Shown here: one piece after another, positions 1-13,100 of the stretch
Position numbering within the stretch: position 1 is the first letter of the stretch
How the letters are laid out: every line of letters begins with the position of its first letter
NCBI GenBank assembly: GCA_011800805.1
Contig: MPNW01000039.1
Location: 39,618 to 103,617, forward strand
Length of the DNA: 64,000 bases
Direction: 5' to 3'
DNA from: Hirudo medicinalis
Lineage: Eukaryota > Annelida > Clitellata > Hirudinida > Hirudinidae
Position numbers and translations under genes: made by a program
The notes under the pieces: generated by a model
The model's input: only the letters and a program-made list of their open reading frames with translations
Told to the model about the DNA's origin: nothing
The model's database searches: none

Positions 1-72
1 GGAGGAGGAGGAGGAGGAGGAGGAGGAGGATGAGGAAGATGAGGAGGAGGAAGATGAGGAGGAGGAAGAGGA
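1..72. repeat. (GGA/GAA)n purine microsatellite at the window edge
   Basis: The first 72 bases are almost pure G/A with GGA and GAA triplets on this strand. It is a simple repeat cut by the window edge. No coding sense is supported. Confidence 0.9.
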
Positions 73-906
73 GGCAGTTTTTTTTCTAGAAAAAGCTGGA
101 AAAATTAAGGAAAATTTAGATTGATGCATGCGTCGGAGTGAAGAAATGTTGTGTAATTCTGGCGTTCAGCACAAGAACTTGTAGAGTAATTTCATAGAAA
201 TGTCAACGTCGTCTGCTGGTTTCTCGCCAAGACCAACTCGACGAGAGAATTAATTGTCTTGTTATGTCATCGCATGCATCTTCACTTTGCTTATAAAAGA
301 GTTGAGCACGAATTTCTCCGGATCGTGGAGGCCATTTTCTAATTTAGGCGTCCAGCGTAAACGAATTTTGCCCTGTGGTTTGTAAAATATTCTGCTGTAG
401 ATGGAAGCGTTGAGATAGAAATTGTGTTTACAAAGACCTCCCGGTGAACTTTACCTCTTAAGTAATATATCGCCCAAGGTTAGTTACGTCAGCATAGATA
501 AAAGATTTTTTTTTATAAAGAAAAATTTACAGACATCTATCACTCCATAAATCATCCGATCAATCATTTCAATCAGTCCAGTCATAGATCAATGTAGACG
601 ATCGATCAAGCAATAGACAGGTCAGTGTGTCCGAATCGAGCTGGCTTTAGATAAATCAAACTTTCAACCGATCGAGTTGCATGCGATTTTGGGAAATTGA
701 GTTTATGAAATAAGATCGTTCCATTTGCTCCTGGATAAAGCTTCGGACATTCCATAACCATGATCATGATCATAATCATCGTCGTCGTCGTCGTCACCGT
801 CAGCAACTGCAGCAGCGAGCCGCTGTCACCAAAAGGACCGCAATGACAAGTACAATTAAAATCATCCGATTTTTAATCTCCACCAATGTATTTCAAGGAA
901 ATCCGA

Positions 907-1096
907 GCAGCCATCATCATCGTCATCATCATCACCACTACCATCATCATCATCGTCAGCGTTATTAATGCATTTATCTTCTTGATTATTATAGCACCAA
1001 ATCTATCGCACACATCCCCCTCATCTTCACCATCACCATCATCATCATCATCATCATCACCACTACCATCATCATCATCGTCACCACCACCACCAT
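907..1096. repeat. Two blocks of CAT/ATC/ACC trinucleotide repeat
   Basis: Imperfect CAT, ATC and ACC triplets run through 907-960 and 1024-1096. They create artificial open frames rich in Ile, Met, Asp or Ser on both strands. The blocks are interrupted, so they look old. Confidence 0.85.
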
Positions 1097-3073
1097 ATTC
1101 CACCTTTCTCAAAGAGTTACCACTTTAGACGATGTGTGTCCACTGCACGCACGGTTTATTCCTCGGATTCAGTTGTATTATCGCCCAACATTAGGAGGTA
1201 AGTGCTGATAATGATGAAATAGCCTGTTGCAATGACGATGATGATGCTGTGATGACCGTGGTGATGATGCCGGTGATTATGATTGTCGCCGATCATTTAA
1301 CAATAACGAGGAATGGCACGTCGAAAAGACCTCTACCCTCTTGATAGACAACTTAATGAAAGAGTGAGAAAGTGATAGAAGTTGGAGAGGAGGAGGAGGA
1401 AGAAGAGGAAGAAGAAAAAAAGGGAAGAATTGAAGGCATGAAGAGATCGAACAAAACCCCCTAAAATGAGGATATGACGTTTTATTTATTTGTAAATATT
1501 TTACAAGCCCCATCACGTGACCCGGATCCGACCTTACTTGTCACGTGAGAACCACTTGAATGTCACACGACAAGGAAAACGCGAACGAAAGTTTTTCACG
1601 AACGAAATTCTCCTTCTGTCGAGCACCTGCTAACTTCTTCAAAATGGCTCCGAGGGATCAGATGGAGGGGCATATCTCATGTTTTAGTCTGAAGCATAAT
1701 TCGCCGCTGAATCACGTCCGTGAAAACGGAGAAAATGTGGATGCCCATATCTGGCGCTTTTGCTGATCTTATCTCGATTCCTGCAAGACGCTATGCCCGA
1801 CCCAACGGGGGCGCAGCCCTCCATTATGTGTTGGAGCCCCTTGTTCTCGCTGGCGTTCATCTCATTTGTCGGTTTTCACGACTTCATACCCCAGGCCATT
1901 GTTCGGGGTCCCTGCAAACGACTTCTACTCTTTAATGAAGGTTATTGATGGCGCATAACTTTAAAAGAGCTCGTAATTCCAATTTAAAGTGCCCTCTGAC
2001 AGTCGTCAATAAACGCTCCTATCGAGCTTCGAGAAAGTTGAAAAGAGAGAAAGGAAGGGCGTGGTCAAAGAAAAAGGTGATTTCCGAGCTGTTCTCATGG
2101 GTGCAATTTCGATGAAATATCTATCCCACTCTAGAAGGTTCATATTTGTCGTAGTCAGCGCTCGTATTACCGAGGTCAATGCTAATGAGATTGTTGTTAT
2201 TACGAAACCATGTTGTTATAGTCACCATATTAATTCATCTTCTTAAAATTCCGAACTTTTCAACAACAAATAAATGTTGAAACGCTCCCGATTCGTGGTT
2301 TAAAGATTTCGTAGTTAAGTTCCTATTCGTGCTAATTATTCTTGTTGGGTCACTCTTTCATTTTGAGGTGCTCTTTAGACTCGCTTCCTACTGCTGCTGT
2401 TTTGTCGTTGTTAGGTTATGGCTCGTAAATTTGAAGGCGCATCGAAAGACAACAATGAAAACTAATTAAATTAAAGCTGCCTCCATAAGCCATCCATGTA
2501 TACTGCTCTAGCGACTTTATTAGCGAAACGTCCGAACACCAGCCAATGGAGAGCGGAAAGCACCGGGTAAAACGTCGAGTCATCCGGTCAAAACTGCATT
2601 TTAAAAAGTGCAAAATGTTTTTGAGTCAAAGACAAAAATGCCTGTGAAAGTGGAGGAAGTGAGCATCAGAATTCTTCTCGACATTGTGCAGTTCTCTCCG
2701 ACTTTGATTACCTCGTGATGCCCCCCATAAGCACAATCTCGAAAAGAGATTCTGCGAAAGCTGTTCACGCCTGCCCAGAAACTGAAGTGAAAGGCAAGAT
2801 GGAATGCTTGGAAAACGACTGCAGGAAAAACTCGGAATCACATCCTCCCCGCAATCAACAGAGACATACTTCCTCTTTCTCGGCCGTCCGGCTAACATCA
2901 CCTAATGCATCTCAACCTTCGATTAACTCGCTCCGTGATTGCTTCCTTGTCGGAAGTCCACTCCAACTATCTAACCTAGGCCCGGCCTGGAATAAGACTC
3001 GGTCCTCAGTTTGACTTCAATCGCTAGCCAGCCATCAAGAAACATTTCTTGATGTGGCATTAATATCTCAGTA

Positions 3074-3106
<33 letters not shown>

Positions 3107-3697
3107 CATCATCATCATATTATTATTACCTTAGTATGTCATGAAGACGTGATAAGCCATGCGTAAATAAACTAAGACTTAATGAGATAGTCTCGCTTGA
3201 GAAAATGTCATTTGTTACCCACTCCTACTCACAATCCTTGGGGGCGAAATCATCTGCTTCTCCCAGAGGAAGCAATCACTTGACCAAGACAAACAGTCTA
3301 CTCTAATCATTGCTGCGTCCCAAGCCAAAGATTGTTCTATTTGCCAATAAATGACAGCACTCAATGGACGCCAGTGAAGATAAGATATCAGTGTCACAGT
3401 GAATAAAGATGTCGGCCTGCAAACGACTATTGGACCTTCTCCTTTTGTTGGAGAAGTTGGAAAGAACACTTTCGCTTATTGGCGCCATTCTTTCCAGGCT
3501 AAAATGGCTGGATTGACGCATTTCTTTAGCGCACCGATGACTTCGAATTGACCACTGCTACACGGCGTTCGTGTTTCCAGGAGCACAAGTGTGGAGCGTA
3601 GGAATGACATTTCTCTTAATGATTCGCTTAAATGTATTTGCCAAATCTATAAACTTATTATATGTATAATTAATTAATATTTATAATTAAAAATACA

Positions 3698-3754
3698 TTA
3701 ATGTAATATGTAAAATATGTTTAATGTAATATGTAAAATATGTTTAATGTAATG
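3698..3754. repeat. Tandem repeat, 23-bp unit, about 2.5 copies
   Basis: Positions 3698-3720 and 3721-3743 are identical 23-base units, followed by a partial third copy. The unit is AT-rich and begins TTAATGTAATATG. It looks like a simple minisatellite with no associated gene. Confidence 0.85.
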
Positions 3755-5599
3755 TATTTTCCATAATTTTTTTGTTTGTTTTTGTCGTTGATTTTAACGG
3801 CATGAAAAAGTTTTTGAAGAAACATTAAAATTTATCGAATTAATTTTTTTAGTAATGATTATTTATTTAGTAGTAATCTTTGGCGAATCATCAATCTAAT
3901 ATTTATCTAATATTTTTAGTTTTCGATAAACTTTTATTTAATGTTTATTTTTTTATTTTCGTGCACTCCACTCATGCATCCACAAGTCTATGATCCGAAG
4001 TCACCAGGTGCATTATTGGAGACGAAGTGAATTACAAGTAAAATAAAGGTTGTGTCCTCTTCAAATAATTAAGCTTTTGAAATCCGTTTTGAGAAATTCT
4101 TTTTGAAAGCACCTTGAATTTCGAACAGATTCTATTTGAAGACGTTTCTAAATAACTCCACATTAATTTTGCCACAATTTCGGCTCTATTATTGTTAAAA
4201 TATTTTTATTTTTGAAAAAACTATAAATAAATATTTAAAGTTTGTTAATTCGCAATCAAATAACTAGGTCACGTAATAGAATATCGCTCAGTGAAAATGT
4301 CAGTAACCGCTTCAAGTCATTTTTATTAAAAGTTATTTTTATGAAAATTATTTTTAAAAAATGTTTGAGAAGAGAAACCTGGAAATACAAGTAAAATTCT
4401 CGCAAAAACTCCTGAAGACATTAGTCGTAACTATGAGTGCTAAAGTGGACAGATTGGATCACGTGTTCAGCACAACACCAAAGCAGAGAATTAAGAAGAT
4501 AACGACTCCAGAGATGCTTCAGAGAATAAGACATGGAGTAAGATTGAAAATAAATCATTGTTCATGCCTTTTTCTGAGGATAATTATTCGCAGGGAAATA
4601 AAAAACCGGAAGAAAAATCCTTTAATAACTCCTTGATGGACTTAGGGGCATCAGCACCACCAATGATCTGATCTTAGCAACCCAGGAAAGCCAAATAAAT
4701 AACACGACTTATTGAATATTGGCGGCTAAACATACATGCATGTTTGTCAGAACTCTAGTTTATGTGGTAAACAACGTTTTGATTTTCTATGCAAAATTGC
4801 AACTTTAATCTTTAATAATCCCGGGCTTCGTAATAATTAATTTCTTTAATACCTGCCGAACATTTATTCCTGCCTCAAATTTTCACAGTTAAAATATTTT
4901 CTTTATTCAGTTTCGATAAAGGGCGGGTCAAACAACGAATATTGAGGCTGTTGAGGCCACCCACAGCGAACTGAAAGTAGATTAATTACCACAAAATGGC
5001 CAAGTCGCCGCCATGTTGACATCATTTGGACGCAGTGCACCGCAGCCATGACACTTCAGTGGCGGTCCACATTTTTTTACAATCTCTTAACCCTAGACCC
5101 CAAAACCAAATAACTTAAAATTTAGTCGAATCTCTCTGGTCCGCCCCATGATGCTCCTAAATAATTAATCGTATTCCAGGGTGCTGTAAGGAGCCTCAAC
5201 ACAATTTTGCAAATTGAATATTCGTTAATTTGCTTTTAGATTTGGAAACATTTGCTTTGACTCGAAGTCGTTTAGAAGCTTTGTTGTTTGTCAGCGAACA
5301 TTTATAAGACTCAAACTTTCTATTATTTCCTTAATGGAATAACTAATAATATTTTTTTGTTAAATGTACATTTCACTTTAAGGCTTTAAGCATAAAAATA
5401 CTTTAAAATTTAGTTCAGTGATATTTTCGTGGACGTACGTATTAGTAAACTAGAATAAGAAGGAAAATTATTGAAAAACTAAAATTTGAATAAAAATTAT
5501 CCATTTTACGCTTTGATGTTTGATGTTCTTTGGTGTTTGAAAGTCCATAATGAAACTTCCTTTCTGTTGATTACGCGGGCGAATAAGCATGGCTTCTTT

Positions 5600-6180
5600 A
5601 CCTCTTCTTGCTGGCAGAAAAAAGGAAGAGCAGTGTTTGGAACTATTTTAAATGCAATGGAAAGACTATGTGTATGTAAGCTTGTTGACAATCCTGTTGG
5701 TTTTATTCCATTACCAACTGTATCCTGTATAGAGATATTCTTTTTGGTCCAGCTTTAGTTAATCTAGTCAAGGGGAAGGAAATATGTTTATTGCTGCATT
5801 AGACACTGATTAAATGTAATAAACCGTTGAATGAAATTGTTGAATGTTGAGCTGATTTGGCATCTAAACAGTTCCTAACCATCATACAAAAAATCACAAG
5901 CTAGCCCATCGGCAACCTTCAGTTCTTCAGATACATTGGTAAACCAACCAAACCGCAATATTTGTGAAGGTGACCCTGTTGAAAAAGATATATTGTGATT
6001 TTGGATCAAACCAGAAGGAACATATCCAAATTAAGAAAAAAATAGCAGATAGTTCCTGGCTCTCAAGCATTTGTTGAAAGAATGTTCTGCTTACATGGAA
6101 TAGTAACAGAAGGATCAGGATGCACAAGTCTTTGGAGATGCGTGCTTTTTTTTTATAAATTAATAGTGACATTTTATGAA
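5600..6180 (+). mobile_element. Decayed, internally deleted hAT-superfamily transposon
   Basis: Near 5614-5680 the + strand reads like a BED zinc-finger start (KSSVWNYF, then C-K-L-V-D-N in a shifted frame). Near 6000-6170, after small frameshifts, it reads like the C-terminal hAT dimerisation region: FW, then TYP, then QAFVERMF, then RRIRM-KSLEMRAF. These are hallmark segments at opposite ends of a roughly 600-residue hAT transposase, yet only about 330 bp separate them. The middle is therefore deleted and the frames are broken. No terminal inverted repeats or target duplication could be assigned by eye. This is a relic, not a gene. Confidence 0.6.
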
Positions 6181-6343
6181 TAAAATATTATTTCGAATCG
6201 AAATGAAGAAACAAACCACGTTTAAGTGTTAAATTCTAAAATTATGAATTTTCTAGAACTAAAATGGGAACTAAAATAAGAATTAACACTAAAATTATTT
6301 TCAGAACTGAAATAAAACTGTTCAGCATCAACAGGAGGACATC

Positions 6344-9229
6344 ATGAGGAAAGGACTGACGTGTCTCCTGGTTGGTTTGCAATCAGCGGTCGTTCAACTT
6401 CTGCTTGAGTACAGCATTTTCGAGGAAGAACCCCCAAACACTTTCGTTGCAAACCTGGCGGCAGACTTCGTAGCCAACATCGTAAAACCAGACCTGAGTT
6501 TTTTCGATGCCAGTCATCAGCTCTTCCGAAATACTCTAGTCAGAAACCACGCGATATTTCATATATCATCGATGCATCTCATAAAAAGCAGTAACGTAAA
6601 ATTATTCACAGAGGATTTGTTTCACATTAATTCATTCGACTCCGTCCTCAGAACGCGAATCGTCATAGACAGGGAGCGATATTGTTCTGGCGAGGAATCG
6701 TGCCTCTTTAGAATTGAACTTTCACTTTCATCGTCATTCTTTTCGCACCTGCATCAAACTCTTACGGTGACCGTCGAGATTATCGACATCAACGACAACC
6801 ATCCGTTTTTCGACCATCAATCCATCCACTTCAGAATCTACGAATCTCAACAAGTGGGCGCCAAGTTGTCACTGCCAATGGCTTCTGATTTCGACAGTCC
6901 TTCCTTTTCCATATACAAATACCAACTGATTCCAAACTTTAATGGAACATTTGACACTCAAAGGCAGGCAAGGATGACTGGAATTCACGAATCGCAGTTT
7001 AATAATGAATCAAAAGTCTCTGCAACTTCTCTGCTGAAGGAAGAAACCTTGTTTTTGGTCCTGAGAAAGCCCCTCGATAGGGAGAATAAGCAACATTACC
7101 AGACCGTCCTTTGCGCTTTCGATGGGGGTCTTCCTAGTTTGTCATCATGTTTGGACATCTCAATAGAAGTTCTCGACGTGAATGACAACAATCCTTCGTT
7201 CAGGAATTCCACATACCACTTCTCAGCCAGAGAAGATATAACGGTAAATATAGTCGCCTGAAAATATAAATAGCATTATATACCCAATAAGACTTTCTTT
7301 CAGCCAGGTGGTGTCGTAGGGCAGGTACAGGCGGACGATGAAGACGAAGGTCTTAACTCGTTCATCACCTACCGACTTCTTGATTCCAACGCTGAGCAGA
7401 GTAGTTTGGCATCGATTGACAAAAACTCCGGTGTTATAAAGATCATGACGAACCTTGACTTCGAAGCAACGCGCGTTCACTCGTTCCTTGTCCAAGCTAT
7501 CGACGCAAGTCCAAGTCCTCTGACAGGATTTGCCAAAGTGATAATTCACGTCCGAGACGTCAACGACAACGAGCCAATTATCGAACTGCATTCAATTTGG
7601 CCTTCACAAGACACTCTGATCCTACACGAAAACTCCCCTGTAGACACATTCGTTGCATACATCACGGTCGTCGATGCCGATTCAGAAGAAAACGGCAGAG
7701 TTTCTTGCACTATCAGCGACAAAAGCGGTTTCATTTTGAAACAAATGAACGGGGACAGATACCAACTGGTAACTGGGGCTTCCTTTGATGCCGAGAATGA
7801 GAGCTTTAAAACCATCTCACTAGCCTGCCATGATTACGGCCAGCCAAGACTTCAAGCTCATCTCTACGTCCGAGTTTCGATTATCGATGTTAACGATTGC
7901 GTGCCAGAAATCCATCCAAACGACAGAAATCTGTCGATATCGCTCGTCGAATTCAATGTCTTAGGCGCCCATCTCGCCACCATCAGAGCTTACGACTGCG
8001 ACGTCTCTAACACAAACTCCGATCTTAAATTCTCGCTTAATGACGTGACATCTACGTCAGGTGACGCAACTGCTAAGCTTCAAATCAATCTCAACGGAAC
8101 CATTTCGACAAACAGCGTATTCACTTACGGCTCCAAGAACGAATACTTATTCAAAATCATCGTGTTTGACTCAGGCATTCCGCAGCTGAACACTTTCACT
8201 TTCTTCAGTCTCTCGATAACAAAATCTACGATGGGTGTTTCGGAATGGCGATCACAATCGTTTCGTGTTTCAGAGAATATTCCCTCTCCTTTCATAGTTG
8301 GAACAGTTTTCCGACCGGAAGAAGATTGTGGAGGTTGTGCTTATCACTTCCAATTAATTCGCGAAAACTCTAGTCGTTCAAAACACATGGACAAAGTCTT
8401 TCTTATCGACACAACCACCGGCATATTAACTTGCTTGCAGAAGCTCGATAGAGAAACTGAAGCAGAGTATCTCATCGAGGTTCTCGTGTCATGGAAACAA
8501 ACTAGCCTGAAAGTAAAGGTCGGAATCACAGTCGAAGACATCAACGACAATTATCCGCTCTTCGTCCACTTCCCAACTTCACCAGTCGTTCTCTTCCAAT
8601 CAGCTCAGAGGATGCACGACGTTGACCGACATCTTCTCATATGCTTCCATGCGGTGGACTTGGACTCAGGCATAAACTCCGAGGTGTCATTCGAAGCATC
8701 CGTGTCGGGGCCAGACTCCGTATACGGAAAGTACTTCCATTTCGATCAAGCTAATTCGAGTAGCTGTTGTTTGTCTCTGGTTGGGATCTGGCCGAACGCG
8801 ACGAAACTGTTTACCGTGGCCGTCAGTGCTCGAGATGGTGGTTCACCTCCACTTGTAAACTCAGCCTCTCTGAAACTGATTCTGTTCACGCCAACACCAA
8901 GCAGGCAACTTAGCCTCAAGAGTGAAAAGTTCAATTATTTTCAGAAAGTCCTACCCTGGTCTCTAGCTGCCGTCCTTTTTGTTCTGATCCTCTCCATGAT
9001 AATATCCGTCTCGTGCAGAAGTAGGAGAATATCTGACAACCAACATAACGAGGATCTTTGTCGCAGGATGCAGAACTCTGCCACAAATGAACTTGAAACC
9101 TCGAAGCATCCGGTTGTTGTCCGCACGGCTTCCCCCGATGTCATACCAGGACGAGATACAGAAACAACTCCATACATGGGACCAGCCAATTTCATGGCGA
9201 ATAGTCATCATTGCCGTCGCAATAAATAA
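6344..9229 (+). CDS. Protocadherin-like cadherin, 7 EC repeats, 941 aa
   Basis: Two exons, 6344-7243 and 7304-9229, join in phase 0 across a 60-bp intron (donor GTAAAT, acceptor TTTCAG). The protein starts with a hydrophobic leader, then an EC1 beginning EYSIFEEEP as in protocadherins. Calcium-binding repeat ends are visible at about residues 148 (DINDN), 277 (DVNDN), 384 (DVNDN), 495 (DVNDC, last Asn lost) and 711 (DINDN). Spacing implies seven cadherin repeats, the fifth lacking a clear DxNDN. One membrane helix lies at about 848-870 (WSLAAVLFVLILSMII), with a short tail of about 70 residues. It should be a calcium-dependent homophilic adhesion protein at the cell surface. I see no catenin-binding or clustered-protocadherin motifs in the tail. 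The ATG at 6344 is chosen because the leader follows directly. An AATAAA overlaps the stop codon. Confidence 0.88.
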
Positions 9230-10115
9230 GTCTGTTGAAGCCATCTTATAAAATATATCGAACCTCTTCGTCAAACTTAAAACGTGCTATTCCCAGCGTT
9301 CGCAAAGCAAGCGCGGAATTTCCTGCTCCGTAATTAATTAAATAACATTAAATTTTTTCTCAAATTCAACACAACTCTTTGAAGCCTCATCCTTCCAGAA
9401 ATATTTGTAAATCGTGAAAACCATCCAAGCAATGCTACGGCGTCCCTCCATCCTCGAGAATCTCGGTGATGACTTTTCAACCTCGCGATCGGCTGCAGAA
9501 AAAAATCACGTCTTGAAATCTAATTTAGAGACGCGTTAGGAGGTCTCTGCATATTTGATTGCACCGCCATTGCATCGGCAATCGTCTTCAGAGCCAGCAC
9601 CGCCGTCTCCAAAGTAACGCCCTGCATCAAAATAATTTGAAACTCCCACGATTCGTCCTGTCTCGTTTCTTCGGTCAACGAACTCTCCCACTCGGTTACC
9701 ATGACGACGTTGAGATCAAGCTTCTAAGTAATATCTTCGTGATATTTCGAGCAGCAGGCTCTTGGAAGATGGTTCGCAAATGTTTTAATGATTGAAGCTT
9801 AATTAATTATTCAATCAATCAATTATTTCAAGGAGTGACGTCGTCGAACAATCAACTTCAACCAGAACCCTTCTCGAATTTTCTAAATTCAACAACTGTC
9901 ATTTCAAGTCTGATCGAATATCTAGGCAAATTGACTCATACGAACGTTAATCGTACCAATAAAAGTGGAAATTATTCATAAAAACAAACTTTCGAAAACG
10001 AAAGCGACACAAGAAACGTCAACACAGCAGGGGGCGATCACGATTGAAATCATGCGCACTTAATGAGGATAACATCTCGCACGTTACGGGAGGGAAAAAG
10101 GAAAATCGTAGCCGA
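9230..10115. other. Intergenic, between two convergent genes
   Basis: About 890 bp between the protocadherin stop and the stop of the Ig receptor on the opposite strand. I see no coding signal or RNA gene. An AATAAA occurs on the + strand near 9957, too far downstream to assign with confidence. Confidence 0.6.
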
Positions 10116-13100
10116 TCAGATGGGAGTTTCGAGAATGACTTTCCTGTTGTGGTTCGTGCAGTTCACGTAGCACTGTTCAGACAACGAGTCGACGTCGGTC
10201 TGAGGACGCGACAGCTGCACGAGAGAGGATTGTAGCGGTTGCTGATGCGACGGCTGCTTGTCCACCTGCTCACTGGGCACAGGCGACAAGGAGGTCTCGC
10301 TCTTCTGCTTGGCTGAGAGAATCCTTAGGTGAATTAAACTCTAAAATGCTCAACCCGCTGCATATAGCGACGATCGATAATGTAATAGTGCGTCAAACAA
10401 TTCATGTAGCAAGGATAAGGAGGATGTGGTCTCTTCGTCGAGAAACCGATAAGATGAATCGCGAAAATCGGTTTAAAAGGTGTAAGAAAATTCTACAAGT
10501 CCAAAGATGTGATCATTTTCCCAAAAGCTTTCTGGATCACTAACGAAATTCCTCAAGGTTTCATGGGTCCTATTTATATCAATAAAGAGGTTCATGGAAG
10601 ATCGAACTTTCTAAGAAATTCGTTTTCTGATAAATTCCTGGGGCGTTGGGTCGAATAATAAACATATTAATCATTCTGGAAAGGTTTAAGAACAATATCA
10701 ATACCCCTTAGTGGTCTTAGCAGGGATGAATGGCTGTCAGAAAGGATTAGCAGTAACATGAACAAAGAACCGTGCAGCTCCACTAGGCAGAAAATGGCTT
10801 CCCAATTTTAAGACAATTGGCTAAATCTGACCAGAATTACCAGAAGATTATAAAATGAAAGTAAGAATTTCTGGACTGAAACTTTTCAGACTTCATAAAA
10901 TTTCATTGGAGCGTTTGGCCGAAGCTGTGTTTATTGCAGCAGTTTGCACTTTACGGATGTGGAACAAAGCCAAATCAGTTGACTGGAGACAAATGATTGA
11001 ATGAGGTCTCAGCAGCTTGCATTGTAGAGTAGCAATAAACATGGTTATGGAGAGGCACAAAAAGTTCATAAAAGCCAGGGCTATCTCAAAAACCATTCTC
11101 AGGATTCTCGCGGTGGAATTGGCGAGAGAACGGAGAATGTTGTTGCTGTAAGGCTCTGAATTATGCATGCTAGACAGACAATATTCCTTTCGTCAGTTTA
11201 GCATCTGTCCAGACATGAGGAATTGCTTTGCCTCATGCTTGAGCAGGTGTCAGACAAATTCATGCGTCTCATTTGTGACGTTTTCAGGAAATTTGTGGAC
11301 ACGAATGACATGAAATAATAGCCATAGGCATCTCCAGGAGAAGAACGAGCAGCACACCGTCGCTGTGGAAGTCAATTTAAATAATAATTCATGAGCCTCC
11401 TTCTGAAAATTCTTTCACCTACGCCTTTAGCCATATTAATAATTAAAATTAAAATTAATTATTTCAATAAAAACCCTCACTTCTGAGAAGGCTCGAGTTG
11501 GTTTGGACCGAAATACTTTACACTGTCTGGAGTAAATTGAACATCAATTGTTGACAAGAAAATTAAGGGAATTAAAAATTAATTTATTTGACGGAAGGAA
11601 ACGTCAAGAACTCTGCACACCGTATCTGATGGAAGACTGCTGTCTCTTTGGACCGCAGGATCTTATGAGAGTCAGGGTTGAACCAATGAGAAGCAGAACA
11701 AGGATTATGACTCCGAAAAGTGTTGCGAACATTTTTGTCGACATGCTGTTTTCTGACAGCATCGGATCTGAAATAAAAATTGAGAACAACATTTTTATCG
11801 AAACCAAAACAGATGTCCAAAGTTTCTGCAAGACGTACTTCCTGTGTCCAAAGTAACAACAGGACTTGGTTCGCTTTGGACGTGACTCTTCGAGAAACTG
11901 ATTACTCTGAACTGATAGGATGCCCCGAAGGACGGAGTGAGCCAGGTGAAGTAGGTCCGCTTCACGTGGTCGCTCAAGGTCACCCACTGACCTTTTGTCT
12001 TGTATTGGATGAGGTAATGCTCTACAGGTGTTACAGGGGGCAACCATGATATGTACAGCCCCTCTTTAGTCTTTAGCACTGATATGTTTTGGGGTGGCAG
12101 TGGTCTCAAGTAACCTAAATGGCGAAAAAGGAAAAATTTTAAACATTTATTGAAACGAAAAAAGAAATGTTTGCACGACCCACCATCTTCGACATTTGAC
12201 TTTTCCATAATACTGGAAGATATTCCCTGTCCTGAGCTTTCACGGTCATCGTCCCCATCTTCATCATCACCTCCACCGTGTTTCTTGACATGAACACCAC
12301 CATCGGTGATTTTATGGTGATCGATGCTCTCTCCTGAAATAAATTCCACATTTTATTCTCAGGGGAAAACCCGAGAAACTGAAACATACCTTGAACGTCG
12401 TCGTGGTGACCTGAAATTAATTTGAAATTGCAATGAATAAACTTCAAAATAATTCGGCGATTCATGATTATAACTCTTTATTTCTCGAGATTGTAAACAA
12501 AATGAATAATAAATAATGAATAATACGAATCAACGACAATAAAATTGACAATTCCTCCGCCAAAAACAGTGGGTACTTTTTGTGGCAGCAGTAATCGGGG
12601 TGCTGAAGAGTCCCTCTCCCAATCTGTTTCTCGAGAGGATGTAGAACTCGAATCGTGTGTTGGGGGGAAGGTCGTGAAGGGTCATGCAAAGGGCGTCGTC
12701 GGGCACGATTCTCATCGTGGTCCAATCTTTATCCTTTTCGTCAATTGCTTTGTACCTACGGGCGTTGTCACGAATAGATGAGCGACTTCAAGAACTCTCA
12801 CTATCGTCACCACAGGTAACAAATAGGTGGTTGCATCAAAATAAATTTATCCAATCAACCTCTGCAACCCAAAGCACGATCCATACGAAATCCAATGGAA
12901 AGAAAACTGCAGCAAGAGGTTTCAAAGTTGTCGAATTTTTTTTTTATCTACGCGTCAAAAGAAGCTCACTTGAAAGTGATTGATTGTAAACATTTCCAGC
13001 ATTATTTATTTTCTTAGGTGAATCTAATCGTTTCAATAATGGTGTTTCTAAAAATGAATTGCATAATTTAATTGTAAGGAACGAACACCACCAGAGACAT

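Larger units (their letters stand above)
73..5599. other. No supportable gene; microsatellite-rich intergenic DNA
   Basis: This 5.5 kb holds only short open frames in low-complexity or AT-rich sequence, and I recognise no protein family in them. It contains several ATC/CAT-type simple repeats (about 759-799, 907-960, 1024-1096, 1216-1268), an ATT/ATC run at 3076-3127 and a small tandem repeat at 3698-3754. A 59-codon frame ending at a GTAAGA donor-like site (about 4361-4540) was considered as an exon but matches nothing I know. Confidence 0.6.

Noticed and set aside
873..1128. Asp/Gly-rich and Ile/Ser-rich frames
   Set aside because: They are translations of trinucleotide repeats.
2626..3014. 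Overlapping open frames on both strands near 2.6-3.0 kb
   Set aside because: No motif, no splice partners and no family resemblance. Open frames of this size are expected by chance.
4361..4636. 91-codon open frame with a donor-like GTAAGA
   Set aside because: AT-rich, no recognisable family, no partner exon found. Chance is more likely than a real exon.
10893..11168. Minus-strand 91-codon frame in the last intron of the Ig receptor
   Set aside because: It does not fit the splice phase or resemble a receptor tail. The proper last exon is 10116-10312.
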